In this document: positions 22,448 to 32,914 of the stretch, piece by piece
Layout of the letters: each line of letters opens with the position of its first letter
Numbering within the stretch: position 1 is the first letter of the stretch
NCBI GenBank assembly: GCA_963807065.1
Contig: CAWDZQ010000001.1
Span: 248,001 to 312,000 of the forward strand
Length of the DNA stretch: 64,000 nucleotides
Direction: 5' to 3'
Source: CAWAND01 sp963807065
GTDB taxonomy: Bacteria > Chloroflexota > Anaerolineae > Anaerolineales > E44-bin32
Position numbers and translations under genes: made by a program
The notes under the pieces: generated by a model
Database searches by the model: none
The model's input: only the letters and a program-made list of their open reading frames with translations
What the model was told of the DNA's origin: nothing

Positions 22448-24355
22448 ATGTTTCAGTCACCAGCCCGTGACACCAGTCCTCCCTTAAGAACACGCACCAG
22501 CCTGGGCCGAAGACTGGCCTTTGTGCTTCTTCCCCTGATGCTGATCCCGCTGGCAGCCATGGGGACCACTGTCTATTTCAGGACCCGCGCCATCCTTAGC
22601 AATCAGGCCGCCAATCAGTTGGGGTCCGCCACCCAAAGCCAGATCAGCAGTTTGGTGGACTGGGCGCAGGTCCGCCAGCAGAGGTTGCAGCTGGGGGCCC
22701 AGCGCAGTTCGGTCCGCGATGAAGTCGGCAGCCTGATGTATGACTCACCGACGGGCCAGACGCTGGCCGACCTGAAGACCACCACTCTCGCTGATCTTAA
22801 CGACCTGAAATCGAACGAGGGCCAGGTCCTGTTCAGCGATCTTCTCATCGCCCGGCCGGACGGTACGATCCTGGCCTCGACCAACAGCAGTTGGGAGGGT
22901 CAAACCCTCAGCGCTCTGGCGGAGGGGATGCTCACCGCCGACCAGCCAGGCACTCACCCCCTGTACGACGATCCAGTTTTGGCACCGGGAAAGTTGACTC
23001 TGGTCTCTCTGTCCCCTCTCCGGAGTGGGCACATGACCGAGGTCGATGCTGCCCTTGTGGGAGTCAATCTGGACACTCGTGTGGGAACGTTGATGCAGCA
23101 GCTGCAAGTCTTCTGGCAGCAGCGAGGCGTGTATCGGCAGGAAATCGGCAGCACCTATCTCGCAATTCCCCCGAGCACGGTCTTTCATCTGACCCTTTAC
23201 GCCCTTGCCCCAGAAGCCGTGCAAGGCGTCCAGATGCCGATCTTTGATACCTCCCAGACCGAGGCGCCTGCCACAGTTGAGTACACCAATTTCAACGGCA
23301 TCCCTGCCTTGGCCGCCTACCAGTGGGTCCCGGGTTGGAACATGGCCGTGGTGACGGAGGTGCCCCAGGATACTGTGTTTGCCGACCTCAACAGTCTGCT
23401 TCCCTTCACGGTCACGACCGTGGTCCTGGCTGCGGCGCTTTCGCTGATCGTGATCGTCGTGGCGACCAGCCGAATGCTCCGGCCTTTGGGGCGCCTGGCA
23501 GAATTCGCCCAGCGGATTTCGAAGGGCGACTGGACCTATCGGGTGCCCGAGGACCGCAGCGACGAAATCGGCCTGGTCTCGCGGTCTCTAAACCGCATGG
23601 CCGAGGAGCTCAGCCAGATCTACACCACGCTCGAGATGCGCGTTAACTCGCGCACCCAGCAGATTCAAACTGCTGCGCAGGTCGCGCGCGCCGTGACCTC
23701 CATACCCACACTGGATGACCTCCTTCTCCAGGCTGTCAACCTGATCCGCGAGCGCTTCAACTACTATCACGTTTCGATATTCTTGATGGACGACGAGGGC
23801 AAGCAAGCCGTACTGCGCGAGGCGACCGGAGAAGTCGGCCAAGCACTCATTGCCCGCGGCCACAGTCTGGCCGTTGGATCGCAGTCGATCATTGGCTGGG
23901 TCACCGCCAACAACCAACCGCGGGTCGCCTCCGACGTAGGTGATGACCCGGTGCACTTCCGCAACGAACTTCTGCCCGAAACGCGCTCCGAGCTGGCCGT
24001 CCCGCTTCAGGTGGGCGGCACTGTGTTGGGCGCATTGGACGTGCAAAGCTCGTCGCCGGAAACTTTCAAGGCCGAGGACCTGGAGATCATGCAGACGCTT
24101 GCCGACCAACTGAGCGCGGCCATCCAAAACGCCCGTCTGGCACAGGTCTCGATGGAAGCCGCCGCGCGGTCACGGCTGATCAGCGAGGTAACCGGTCAGC
24201 TCAGCGGCTTGCTGGATGTGGACCAGGTCCTTTCCACGGCCGCCCAATCACTCCACCGTTCACTCGGAGAACCCGAAATCATAATCCAGTTGGCCGGTTC
24301 CGAGGGGGCTGATGGCCAAGAGCCCTATTTCGGTCCTCGAGGGAACGGACGCTAA
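22448..24355 (+). CDS. Membrane sensor: extracytoplasmic dCache-like domain, HAMP, GAF
   Basis: 635 residues. A first membrane helix (about 26-46, RLAFVLLPLMLIPLAAMG) is followed by a large outside domain of about 270 residues, with a Cache-like look, to the second helix (about 322-345). Next come a HAMP segment (RPLGRLAEFAQRISKGDWTYRV) and a coiled coil. A GAF domain (about 420-575) contains FNYYHVSIFLMDDEG and the repeated GSQSIIGWVTANNQPRVASDVGDDPVHF. There is no kinase or cyclase domain, so it must pass its signal to another protein, probably the kinase at 31303. The C terminus starts a further GAF-like segment that ends early. Confidence 0.8.
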   Translation: MFQSPARDTSPPLRTRTSLGRRLAFVLLPLMLIPLAAMGTTVYFRTRAILSNQAANQLGSATQSQISSLVDWAQVRQQRLQLGAQRSSVRDEVGSLMYDSPTGQTLADLKTTTLADLNDLKSNEGQVLFSDLLIARPDGTILASTNSSWEGQTLSALAEGMLTADQPGTHPLYDDPVLAPGKLTLVSLSPLRSGHMTEVDAALVGVNLDTRVGTLMQQLQVFWQQRGVYRQEIGSTYLAIPPSTVFHLTLYALAPEAVQGVQMPIFDTSQTEAPATVEYTNFNGIPALAAYQWVPGWNMAVVTEVPQDTVFADLNSLLPFTVTTVVLAAALSLIVIVVATSRMLRPLGRLAEFAQRISKGDWTYRVPEDRSDEIGLVSRSLNRMAEELSQIYTTLEMRVNSRTQQIQTAAQVARAVTSIPTLDDLLLQAVNLIRERFNYYHVSIFLMDDEGKQAVLREATGEVGQALIARGHSLAVGSQSIIGWVTANNQPRVASDVGDDPVHFRNELLPETRSELAVPLQVGGTVLGALDVQSSSPETFKAEDLEIMQTLADQLSAAIQNARLAQVSMEAAARSRLISEVTGQLSGLLDVDQVLSTAAQSLHRSLGEPEIIIQLAGSEGADGQEPYFGPRGNGR

Positions 24356-24406
24356 CATGATGAGCACACATCGACGTCGGTATCACCCCTCGGAAGGGGC
24401 GGGCAA

Positions 24407-26672
24407 ATGATCGACAATCGGGCCACCATGCGGAGCCTTCCCCCTGAGCCGCCTCCGGAAAAAACGACCGACCACTCCCTGAAAGCTTGGCGAGATCAGC
24501 TGCTCAACCGCATGCTGTACGCAGCCGCTATCCTGGGGCTCCCGGCGGCGGTCCTGGGCGCTATCACGGCCTTCCGAGACGGACAGCTTGGACGCATCCT
24601 GATCTTTGGCTTGGCCTACGGCTTGATTTTGATCATCACCTTGGCCCGGCGTTGGATTCCATACTCTGTGCGGGCCGCGGTTTTGCTCACGGTGGCCATG
24701 GGGCTAAGTCTGGACTCGCTACGGGCAACGGGGTTGCCAGGCAGCGGCCGCATCTTCCTGCTCACCCTGGCCGTCATGGCCACGCTTTTGTTCGGCACAC
24801 GCGGCGGCTGGCTTAGCTTGGTCGCTGGAATCTTGAGCACGGTAGCCGTGGCGATCGGGATGATAAGCGGGATGCTGGCCTTTTCGCCTGACATCATGGC
24901 CTCCACCGACCTCACCTCATGGGCCTCTGGGGGCACCATCTTTGTTCTGCTTGCTTTCATGCTGGTCCTCTCCCTGGGAACGCTTCAGCGCAGTTTTGAG
25001 ACCGCGCTCGATCGTGAAACTGCAATGGTTCGGGAGCTTCAAGGACAGCAGAAGGCGCTCGAAGCCCGCGTTTCAGAGCGCACGGGCGAGCTGCTTCGCC
25101 AAAGCCTCCAGCTCCAGGCAGCAGCAGAGATTGCCAAGCTAAGTTCCGAGTTCAAGCGACCTGGACCAACTGCTTTCGGAAGCCACCCAGCTGATCAAGG
25201 ACCGCTTCAACTTCTACCATGTGTCTGTCTTCCTGGTCGATGGGACCGCGGCCTGGGCGGAAATCGCTGCCAGCACAGGCGCCGCCGGCCAAGCTCTGCT
25301 CGGCCGGCGCCACAAACTTGCCGTAGGCAGCGCCAGCATCGTCGGCTGGGTCACCGCCAACCGGATGCCGCGAGTCACGCCCAATGTGGCCGACGATCCG
25401 TTCTACTTCCGAAATCCCGCTCTGCCTGACACTCAGTCGGAGATGGCTGTCCCACTGATGATTGGGCAGCGCCTGATTGGCGCCCTCGACGTGCAGAGCA
25501 CCGAGCAAGATGCGTTCGGCGAGGGCGATATCCGTGTGGTTGAGGCCATCGCCGGAGACCTGGCTTTTGCCATCGACCACGCCCGACTGTCGCACGAACA
25601 ACAAGCCCAACTCTTCGAACTCGAAGGCGACGTTCAGGACCGCGTACGCCAGTCTTGGAGCAAATTCATGCGGACCGGCACGACGTCGGTCATCCACCTG
25701 GGTTCTTCCGGGGACTTAGCCGACTCCATCGGCACATTCACCGGCCTGGGCCAGGCGGCACGCCTGGGTCAGACGGTGATCTCAGACGACGGTCGTGAGG
25801 TCGTTGTGCCGGTGCGAGTGCGCGGCGAAACCATCGCCACCATTGGTGCGAGAAAGCCAGGTGCGCGCGAAACCTGGTCGGAGGAGGATATCGCCCTGAT
25901 CCAAGCCGTTGCCGGCCAGGCGGCCTTGGCGATGGAGACCGCCCGCCAGTATTCGGAAGAACAACGCCGTGTGGCCGAGCTGGAGGTCGTCAACCGGATA
26001 AGCCAGGCGGCTTCCCAACTTCTGCGGGTTGATAGCCTACTCAGGATGGTCGGCCGGCAAATCATCCAGGTCGTGGGTGAGACCGATGTGCAAATCGCCC
26101 TGTATGACCAGGCCAACGCAAAGATCACCTTCCCTTACGCCACCGACAAGGGTGAGCCAACCGAGCTTGCCGAGCTGCCCATGGGGCAGGGATTGGTGTC
26201 TTACGTCATCCGAACCCAGCAGCCCCTGCTTCTTGAGGATTCCATCCAGCAGCAGGCGGCAGAGCTCGGCATCCAGCTTGACGATCCGGATCTCAAATCT
26301 TGGCTCGGCGTCCCGCTGCTCGCAGGCAATCAAACGATTGGCGTCTTAGTTACGAAGGACAAGACCCGAGATCGCCGATTCACAGAAGACGATGTCGCCC
26401 TTCTCTCGACCGTCGCCGGACAGGTGGCGACGGCGCTTCAGAATGCTCGTTTGCTCGAGCAGGTTCAGCAGTCCGCCCGACGCGAGCGGTTGATCCACGA
26501 AATCACGAGCAAGGTTCGCCGTTCGCCGGACATCCAGACGGTGTTGGAAACGACTGCCCGTGAGATTGGCAGGGCGCTGAATGTCACCCGCGCAACCATC
26601 AGATTAGGTGAAGCCCCGCCCGAGCACCTGCCCCCCGATGCCCAACCCCTGGAAAAGACGGTGGAGTTATGA
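24407..26672 (+). CDS. Membrane protein with three GAF domains, one frameshift
   Basis: Five or six N-terminal membrane helices are followed by a coiled coil (ETAMVRELQGQQKALEARVSERTGELLRQ), then GAF domains in tandem. The frame changes near 25150, between AAAEIAKLSS and SDLDQLLSEATQLI, and one base explains it. The second frame runs to 26672. The first GAF repeats the GSASIVGWVTANRMPRVTPNVADDPFYF motif of the neighbouring proteins. The genes therefore arose by duplication. As read, normal translation would stop after the membrane part. A sequence error is as likely as real decay. Confidence 0.7.
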
Positions 26673-26709
26673 TGTCCGCCGGCCAGTACCCTGAGCAGGG
26701 AGGCATGGG

Positions 26710-29700
26710 ATGAGCTTCTCGGACACCTCCAGGCACTCGGAAACTCGTCCTTCTGAAACGATCCTTCCCGAGCAACCACAGCGCGATCGCCTGGCCGCCA
26801 TCTGTTTGGCCGTCGGTCTGCTTGGCGCGCCGGCCCCCATTTACTGGGCGACGACTTTTCGTGGTTGGCAGTTCGCCGTATTGGGCGGGGGCTTCGCCGT
26901 GCTCGCGCTGGCCGCCATCACCGGGTGGCTGCTCACCCGATTTGGAAGACGCGGCGCGGCAACTTGGAGCCTCATGGGTGGGGTGGCCGTTCTGGGCGTG
27001 AGCCTGGCCGTGGCCATCAACCAACTGGGGTTGCTGACGGCAGTTGGCATCATGATCATGTTCCCCGCCCTGGCCAGAGAACGATTCTCGGGCCGGACGG
27101 TCGCAGTCGCGCTGTACTTCGCCGTGGGCGCGGCCGCGACGGCCCTGTTGATCGACTTGTTCAATATCTTCCCTGCCCTGCCCCAGCCGGTGGGCACGCC
27201 GATCCTGCTCACCGTAGATGCGTTTGCTCTGGCGGCACTGGCGTTTATCGTGGCTCGCCCGTTCCAGGCCTACAGCTTGCGCACCAAGCTTATCTTGACC
27301 TTCCTGTTCATTGCCCTTGTTCCGGTCAGCTTACTTACATATCTTGGCGCCCAGGCCACACAATCGGCGCTCAAGAATGAAGCCAATCAGAAGCTCGGAG
27401 GCGCTGCGTCCCAGACGGCAGCCGTGCTGGACGCCTTCATACAAGACAATCTGACCAATATCAACACCCAAGCTCAGATTTCAACCATCGTCGACTACAT
27501 GTCGGCCACAGATGCGGAGCGAGCCGATCCGGCTCGTCAAGAAGAAGTTCGACGCTTCCTCCTGCTCCTGGCCAAAGAAGACCCCATCAACGTTCGTCTC
27601 CTGGGCTTACTCGATGTTCAGGGCAACAACATTCTCGACGTCACGGCGCGAATGGCGGGTGAAAGCGAATCCGATCGCGATTACTTTACCCAGGCATCTG
27701 CCAACCGCAGGGCCTTCGTCTCACCCATCGAATTCTCCCCGTCCGACGGACAGCCAGCGATCTTCTTCAGCAGCCCGATCTTCAACGCCCGATCGACAGT
27801 GGTCGGTGTCATCCGGATCGGACTTAGCGCCGATGTCGTCCAAGGCATCATCGACCACAGTGCTGGCCTGGCTGGCCCTGGGTCTTACGCGGTGGTTTTC
27901 GATGAGTACTTGCTAAATGTGGCCTACACCAACGAACCCGACATGATGTTGAACCCGGTGGGTCCCATCACGACGGATGTCACCAACGAGCTGGTCTCAA
28001 GACATCGGTTGCCCAGCACGTTGGCCAATGGGCCCGGATTGAAGGGCTTGCAGCCGTCCCTTGTGAACTCATCTGCAATCAGCCGACAGGCAGCCCTTTT
28101 TCGAGGCCTTCGACCCCGCCTCGCCTGGATCTACCGACCAGGTAGCGGTCACACGTATGGACTCGCTTCCTTGGTTGGTGGCCTTCTTCCAGCCGCAGGA
28201 CGTCCTCTTTGCTCCGGCCAGGGCGCAGACGAACAACGCCTTGCTGTTGGCCGCCCTGGTCGCCGCCGGAGTGACCCTGGGAGCCATCCTCGTCTCACGT
28301 TTCTTGGCCGACCCCATCATCGACCTGACCGACGTGGCGCAACGCGTGGGTGAAGGGGACCTCACTGCTCAGGCCGTGGTGACGGCGCAGGATGAAATCG
28401 GCGTGCTAGGAAGGACGTTCAACGCCATGTCGCAGCGCATGCGGGAGCTCGTCAGCGGCCTGGAAGAGCGTGTCGCCGAACGTACCAGCGACCTCCAACG
28501 CCGCGCCCTGCAGCTTCAGGCCGCATCCGAGGTCGCCCGAGACGCGGCCGGCATTCTGGATGTGGACGAGCTCCTCTCCGAAGCCGTTCGCCTGATTTCA
28601 GAACGGTTCGGTTTTTACCACGCCGGTGTATTCATGATCGACGACAGCGGAGAAAACGCCGTTCTGAGGGCGGCATCATCCGAAGGCGGGCGGCGCATGT
28701 TGGCAGGGGGCCACAACCTGGCCGTCGGCAAAGTCGGCATCGTCGGCTACGTGACGGGCGCTGGAAAGCCACGCATCGCCCTCGACGTGGGTGATGACGC
28801 CGTCCACTTCGCCAACCCCGACCTCCCCAAGACGCGCTCGGAAATGGCGCTCCCGCTGATGACAGGTGCCCACGTCATCGGCGCCTTGGACGTGCAAAGC
28901 GTCGAACCCGACGCATTTGACGAGGATGACCTGCTCGTACTTCAGACCATGGCCGATCAGCTGGCCATCGCCATTCAAAACGCAAGCCTGCTTTCGCGCG
29001 AAACCGAGCTTGCGGCCCAGCGCAGGCGTGCCCTTGACATCTACCGGGAGCTCACCCAGCAACTGGGTTTCGATCAGATCATCGCCGACGTCACTCGCCT
29101 TGTTCGAGGCGCTTATGGCTACGAACGGGTCACGCTTGGCATGGTCGAGGGGGGCGAGATTGTCGTTCGCAGTGCCTCGGCCCGGTCTCAGGACCGCTTG
29201 CCCCGGCTAGGGCAGGGCGTGCCCTTTGGGCAGGGTCTGCTGGGCATGGCCGCCGAGCAACGCCGACCCCTGCGGATGAGCCGCAGCCGGCTGGCCAAAG
29301 TCCTGGCCGAAGATCCTGTCCTCGGCATCCTCGGGTCATCATTGGCCGTGCCGCTGATCTCCCGTGGCCAAGTGATCGGCGTCATCGCCGCCGAATCCGA
29401 GGGGGACCACACCCCATCCGACGAAGAAGTTGAGCTGCTGGAGCTCCTCGCAAACCAGGTGGCGGTGTCCATCGAGAACGCCCGCCTGTTCGAAGAGACC
29501 CAGCAAAGTCTGCGTCAGGTGAACCTGCTCTATCGGCGCCAGACGGCCGAAGCCTGGGAAACGCTGCTCAGCAACCGCCGAACCCAGGGCCAGGAGACGA
29601 CCGCCGCATTCGGAAGTGAAGCCTCTCCGGACGATTCACCTTCTATCGAACAACCGATTGCCCTTCGGGGCGAAGTCATAGGCAACATGAACATCCTGCC

Positions 29701-30558
29701 ACCCAATTCGGGCAAGTGGTCCAACGAGGATCGGGAAATCCTGGTGGCGGTGGCGGATGAGGTGGCCGATCAGCTTGAACAGCTCCGCCTGATGGAGGAA
29801 ATTCAGCGTCGTGCCACACAGATGGAAACTGCGGCCGACATTGCTAAAGTCGCCACCGGCCTGCTCGATCTCGACGGCTTGCTCGAGCGCGCCGTCCACT
29901 TGATCCAGGAGCGGTTCGGCTACTACAACGTTTCCCTTTACCTGATGGACCGGGAAGGACAAACGGCCCGCCTGCGGCAATCCGCCGGCCAGGCCGAACA
30001 AACGCTGCTCAGCCAGAAGCCTGAAGTTGAGCTTGGCGCCCGCAGCATCCTGGGCTTCGTGACCGATTTCAGGCGAGTATTACGTGGCGCACGATGTCAC
30101 CACAGATCCCTATTTTGCGCCCAGTCCCCTGCTCCCCGACACACGCTCCCAATTGGCCGTCCCGTTGCGGGCAGGCGAGCGCGTCATTGGCGCGCTCGAC
30201 GTTCAGGACACCGGATTGTACGCCTTTTCCGAAGACGACATCGCCGTCCTTGAGAACTCTGGCAGACCAGCTGGCCGTCGCCGTCCAGAACGCTCGCTCT
30301 TATGAAGATGCCTTGCGACGCGCTGAACGCGAGCAGAAGGTGCTCGAAATCTCCAGCCGCATTCGATCCAGCGCCGACATCGACAGCATGCTGAAGACCG
30401 CCGTGAGCGAAATCAGGCAAGCCGTCGGCGCTCGGCGAGCTTCCATTCGGTTGTCGTCCGTTTCGGAGTCGGCCGAGATCGAACAACCCGATCCCTCCGA
30501 CGAGGCCAAAGGCAACCCAGCGGTCTCGAAAGCCGACGGGAACGGAGCGTCAGCATGA
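26710..30558 (+). CDS. Large membrane sensor: 7TM-like region, dCache, HAMP, four GAF domains; three frameshifts
   Basis: Begins with about seven membrane helices, then LRTKLILTFLFIALVPVSLL and an outside Cache domain (DRDYFTQASANRRAFVSPIEFS is typical), a further helix, HAMP (DPIIDLTDVAQRVGEGDLT), a coiled coil and tandem GAF domains. One-base indels occur in TTTTT at about 28099, TTT at about 30070 and near 30258. Removing one base at each gives one continuous protein of about 1280 residues ending at 30558. The ParA gene overlaps the stop by ATGA. The two T runs suggest sequence error. Confidence 0.7.
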
Positions 30559-31334
30559 CGTATGTTATCGCCGTCGCCAATGAGAAGGGAGGCGTGGCCA
30601 AGACGACCACCGCCCTCTCGCTTGGCGCTGCGATGGTCGAGCAACACCAGAAGGCCCTGGTGGTTGACCTGGATGCTCAGGCCAATTTGACCCTTGCCAT
30701 GGGCATCAAGCCTAAGGACCTCAATGGGACTGTGTCAGACGTCCTGTTGGGCAGCGGAGATCTGGAATCCATCACGCATGAAACGCCGCTCCCCGGCTTG
30801 GACCTGGCGCCTGCCAACAACAGTTTATTGATGGCCGAGCGCTTTCTCGAGGTGCGGGATGACCACGAATACCTGCTCAAGCGGGCTTTGGAGCGGGTCA
30901 GCGAGTATGACACCGTGATTTTGGACTGCCCCCCGGCACTCGGCAGCATTACCCGGCTTGCCTTGACGGCTGCGGATCTGCTGATCATCCCCACCCAGTG
31001 TGAGTACTTTTCGGCGCATGCGCTGCAGGATGTGCTTGAGATGATCAGGGACGTTCGCGCGACCACCAACCCACGCTTGAGATACCGCCTGCTTCTGACG
31101 ATGGTCGACAGGCGCAACCGCATTCACCGCACCCTTTACGAGCAGGTGCGCAACGCTTTCGGCACCGCAGTCTTCGATTCGATCATTGAAGTCGACACCC
31201 GGCTGCGCGAGAGCCCAATCTTTGCCCAACCCATCACGGTGTACGCGCCCAACAGCCGAGGCGCAGAGCAATACCGCCAACTCGCCAAGGAACTGAAAGA
31301 CTATGCGCAAGAAACTGCTCGAACACCTGCATAA
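30555..31334 (+). CDS. ParA/MinD-type ATPase
   Basis: 259 residues. Deviant Walker A NEKGGVAKTTTALSLG, with Ala where Gly is usual before KTT. Switch I region DLDAQANLTLAMG and Walker B VILDCPPALG. Length and sequence are typical of Soj/ParA. It overlaps the GAF protein upstream by 4 bp and the kinase downstream by 32 bp. No parB partner or centromere site is visible, so it is more likely an orphan ATPase that positions or regulates the signalling complex than a chromosome-partitioning protein. That role is inference from the operon. Confidence 0.85.
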   Translation: MTYVIAVANEKGGVAKTTTALSLGAAMVEQHQKALVVDLDAQANLTLAMGIKPKDLNGTVSDVLLGSGDLESITHETPLPGLDLAPANNSLLMAERFLEVRDDHEYLLKRALERVSEYDTVILDCPPALGSITRLALTAADLLIIPTQCEYFSAHALQDVLEMIRDVRATTNPRLRYRLLLTMVDRRNRIHRTLYEQVRNAFGTAVFDSIIEVDTRLRESPIFAQPITVYAPNSRGAEQYRQLAKELKDYAQETARTPA

Positions 31335-32898
31335 TCGGCTCGAGACACTGTTTAGCGATGTTTCTGCCGAGCCGGACGGCGGCGATCACGGCCGCAGGGC
31401 CGAACGACGCCTGTCCCCGAGGCGGGAGCTCCCCACGGGTTGGGTGTGGGAGACCGACATCAGCGGCAACTACACCTGGTGCAGCCCCGAAATCGAACGT
31501 ATCCTGGGAATTTCGCCCAGGCAGCTGATCGGCAAGCTGATCTACGACGTCCCCATGGTCGGCAACGGCGCTGAGCGGCTGCAGACCACGGTGGCCTCCG
31601 CACAACCGATCACCAATTTCAAGCTTCAAGCCCGAGCCGCATCCGGCCGGCAGTACTCGCTCTTACTCCACGCGTTGGTGCGAAACGACGCTTCTGGACG
31701 ACAGGTCGGCTACCGGGGCGTCGCTCAAGTTCTCGACCTCGAGTTGTCCACCAGCAGCCGGTTGGCCATCAGCCTTCCCCACCATCCAGATGCCGTGGAC
31801 GCCACCGCCCCACCCCCCCTTCTGGCCGGCTGGGGCACCGTGCCCGGTTACGAAGATGATGGACAGTCCATGCGGCCCCTTAGCGCAGCTGCCAACAGCC
31901 AGAGCCTGCTGGAGTCGACGAACAAGGCCGGTCACTTGACCGTCCCCATCAGTGGCCCCGACAGTCCGGTGGGCGTGCTTGAATTCGATTCGCCCCAGGA
32001 GGGCGAAGATTGGTCAGACGACGATCGCCAATTGGTCGAGGCGGTCGCCCAACAGCTGGGGTCTGCCCTGCAGGACATGCGGGCCCATCAGCTGACCCAG
32101 CAAGCCCTGGAAGAAATGCGCGAGGCCGACCAGCTCAAGAGCCAGTTTCTGGCCAACATGAGCCACGAACTCCGGACGCCCCTCAACTCCATCATCGGCT
32201 TTTCGAGGGTCATCCTGAAAGGCATCGACGGCCCAATCACCGATACCCAGCGTGAAGACCTGAACGCGATCTACAACGCCGGCCAACACCTACTGGGCCT
32301 GATCAGCGACATGCTCGACATCTCGCGAATTGAAGCCGGGAAGCTCGATTTGACCTTTGGCGAGGTCGACTTGTCGGAAATCATCAACGGTGTCATGACC
32401 ACGGCCATCGGGCTGGTCAAGGACAAACCCATCGAGTTGGTGACCGACGTCCCTGATGACCTCCCCGCCATCCAGGCAGACAGCATTCGCATTCGCCAGG
32501 TGCTGTTGAACCTGGTTTCCAACGCCTCCAAGTTCACCGAGGAGGGCCAGATCGCCGTATCCGCCCGCCACATTGGCAAGGGCGAACGAGATGAGATCCT
32601 GGTGGCGGTTGCCGATACCGGGATCGGCATCGCCGCCGAAAACCTCGACAAACTCTTTGAACCTTTTTCGCAGGTCGACCCCTCCCCCACTCGAAAGTCC
32701 GGGGGCACCGGCCTGGGTCTATCCATTGCCCGCCATCTGGTAGAACTCCACGGGGGACGCATCTGGGTAGAGAGCACCGTGGATGAGGGGAGCACATTTG
32801 CGTTCACACTACCGCTTGAACCTCCGGCGATTGAAGATGAAGCCGCTCCGGACGAACAAGCGGCCCACGATGGCCAGCTCCCCGCCTCGCCGGCCTGA
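31303..32898 (+). CDS. Soluble PAS-GAF sensor histidine kinase
   Basis: 531 residues. PAS domain around GWVWETDISGNYTWCSPEIERILG, a shortened GAF (about 170-255), then HisKA with FLANMSHELRTPLNSIIGFS (phospho-accepting His), an N box LLNLVSNASKF, G1 VADTGIGIAAENLDKLFEPFSQ and G2 GGTGLGLSIARHLVELHGG. No membrane helix is present, so its input must come from the cytoplasm or from the membrane GAF proteins encoded upstream. It overlaps parA by 32 bp. Candidate receivers are the two at 21626-22444 and the receiver fused to the next gene product. Confidence 0.9.
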   Translation: MRKKLLEHLHNRLETLFSDVSAEPDGGDHGRRAERRLSPRRELPTGWVWETDISGNYTWCSPEIERILGISPRQLIGKLIYDVPMVGNGAERLQTTVASAQPITNFKLQARAASGRQYSLLLHALVRNDASGRQVGYRGVAQVLDLELSTSSRLAISLPHHPDAVDATAPPPLLAGWGTVPGYEDDGQSMRPLSAAANSQSLLESTNKAGHLTVPISGPDSPVGVLEFDSPQEGEDWSDDDRQLVEAVAQQLGSALQDMRAHQLTQQALEEMREADQLKSQFLANMSHELRTPLNSIIGFSRVILKGIDGPITDTQREDLNAIYNAGQHLLGLISDMLDISRIEAGKLDLTFGEVDLSEIINGVMTTAIGLVKDKPIELVTDVPDDLPAIQADSIRIRQVLLNLVSNASKFTEEGQIAVSARHIGKGERDEILVAVADTGIGIAAENLDKLFEPFSQVDPSPTRKSGGTGLGLSIARHLVELHGGRIWVESTVDEGSTFAFTLPLEPPAIEDEAAPDEQAAHDGQLPASPA

Positions 32899-32914
32899 CC
32901 GCTAGCTGTAATCC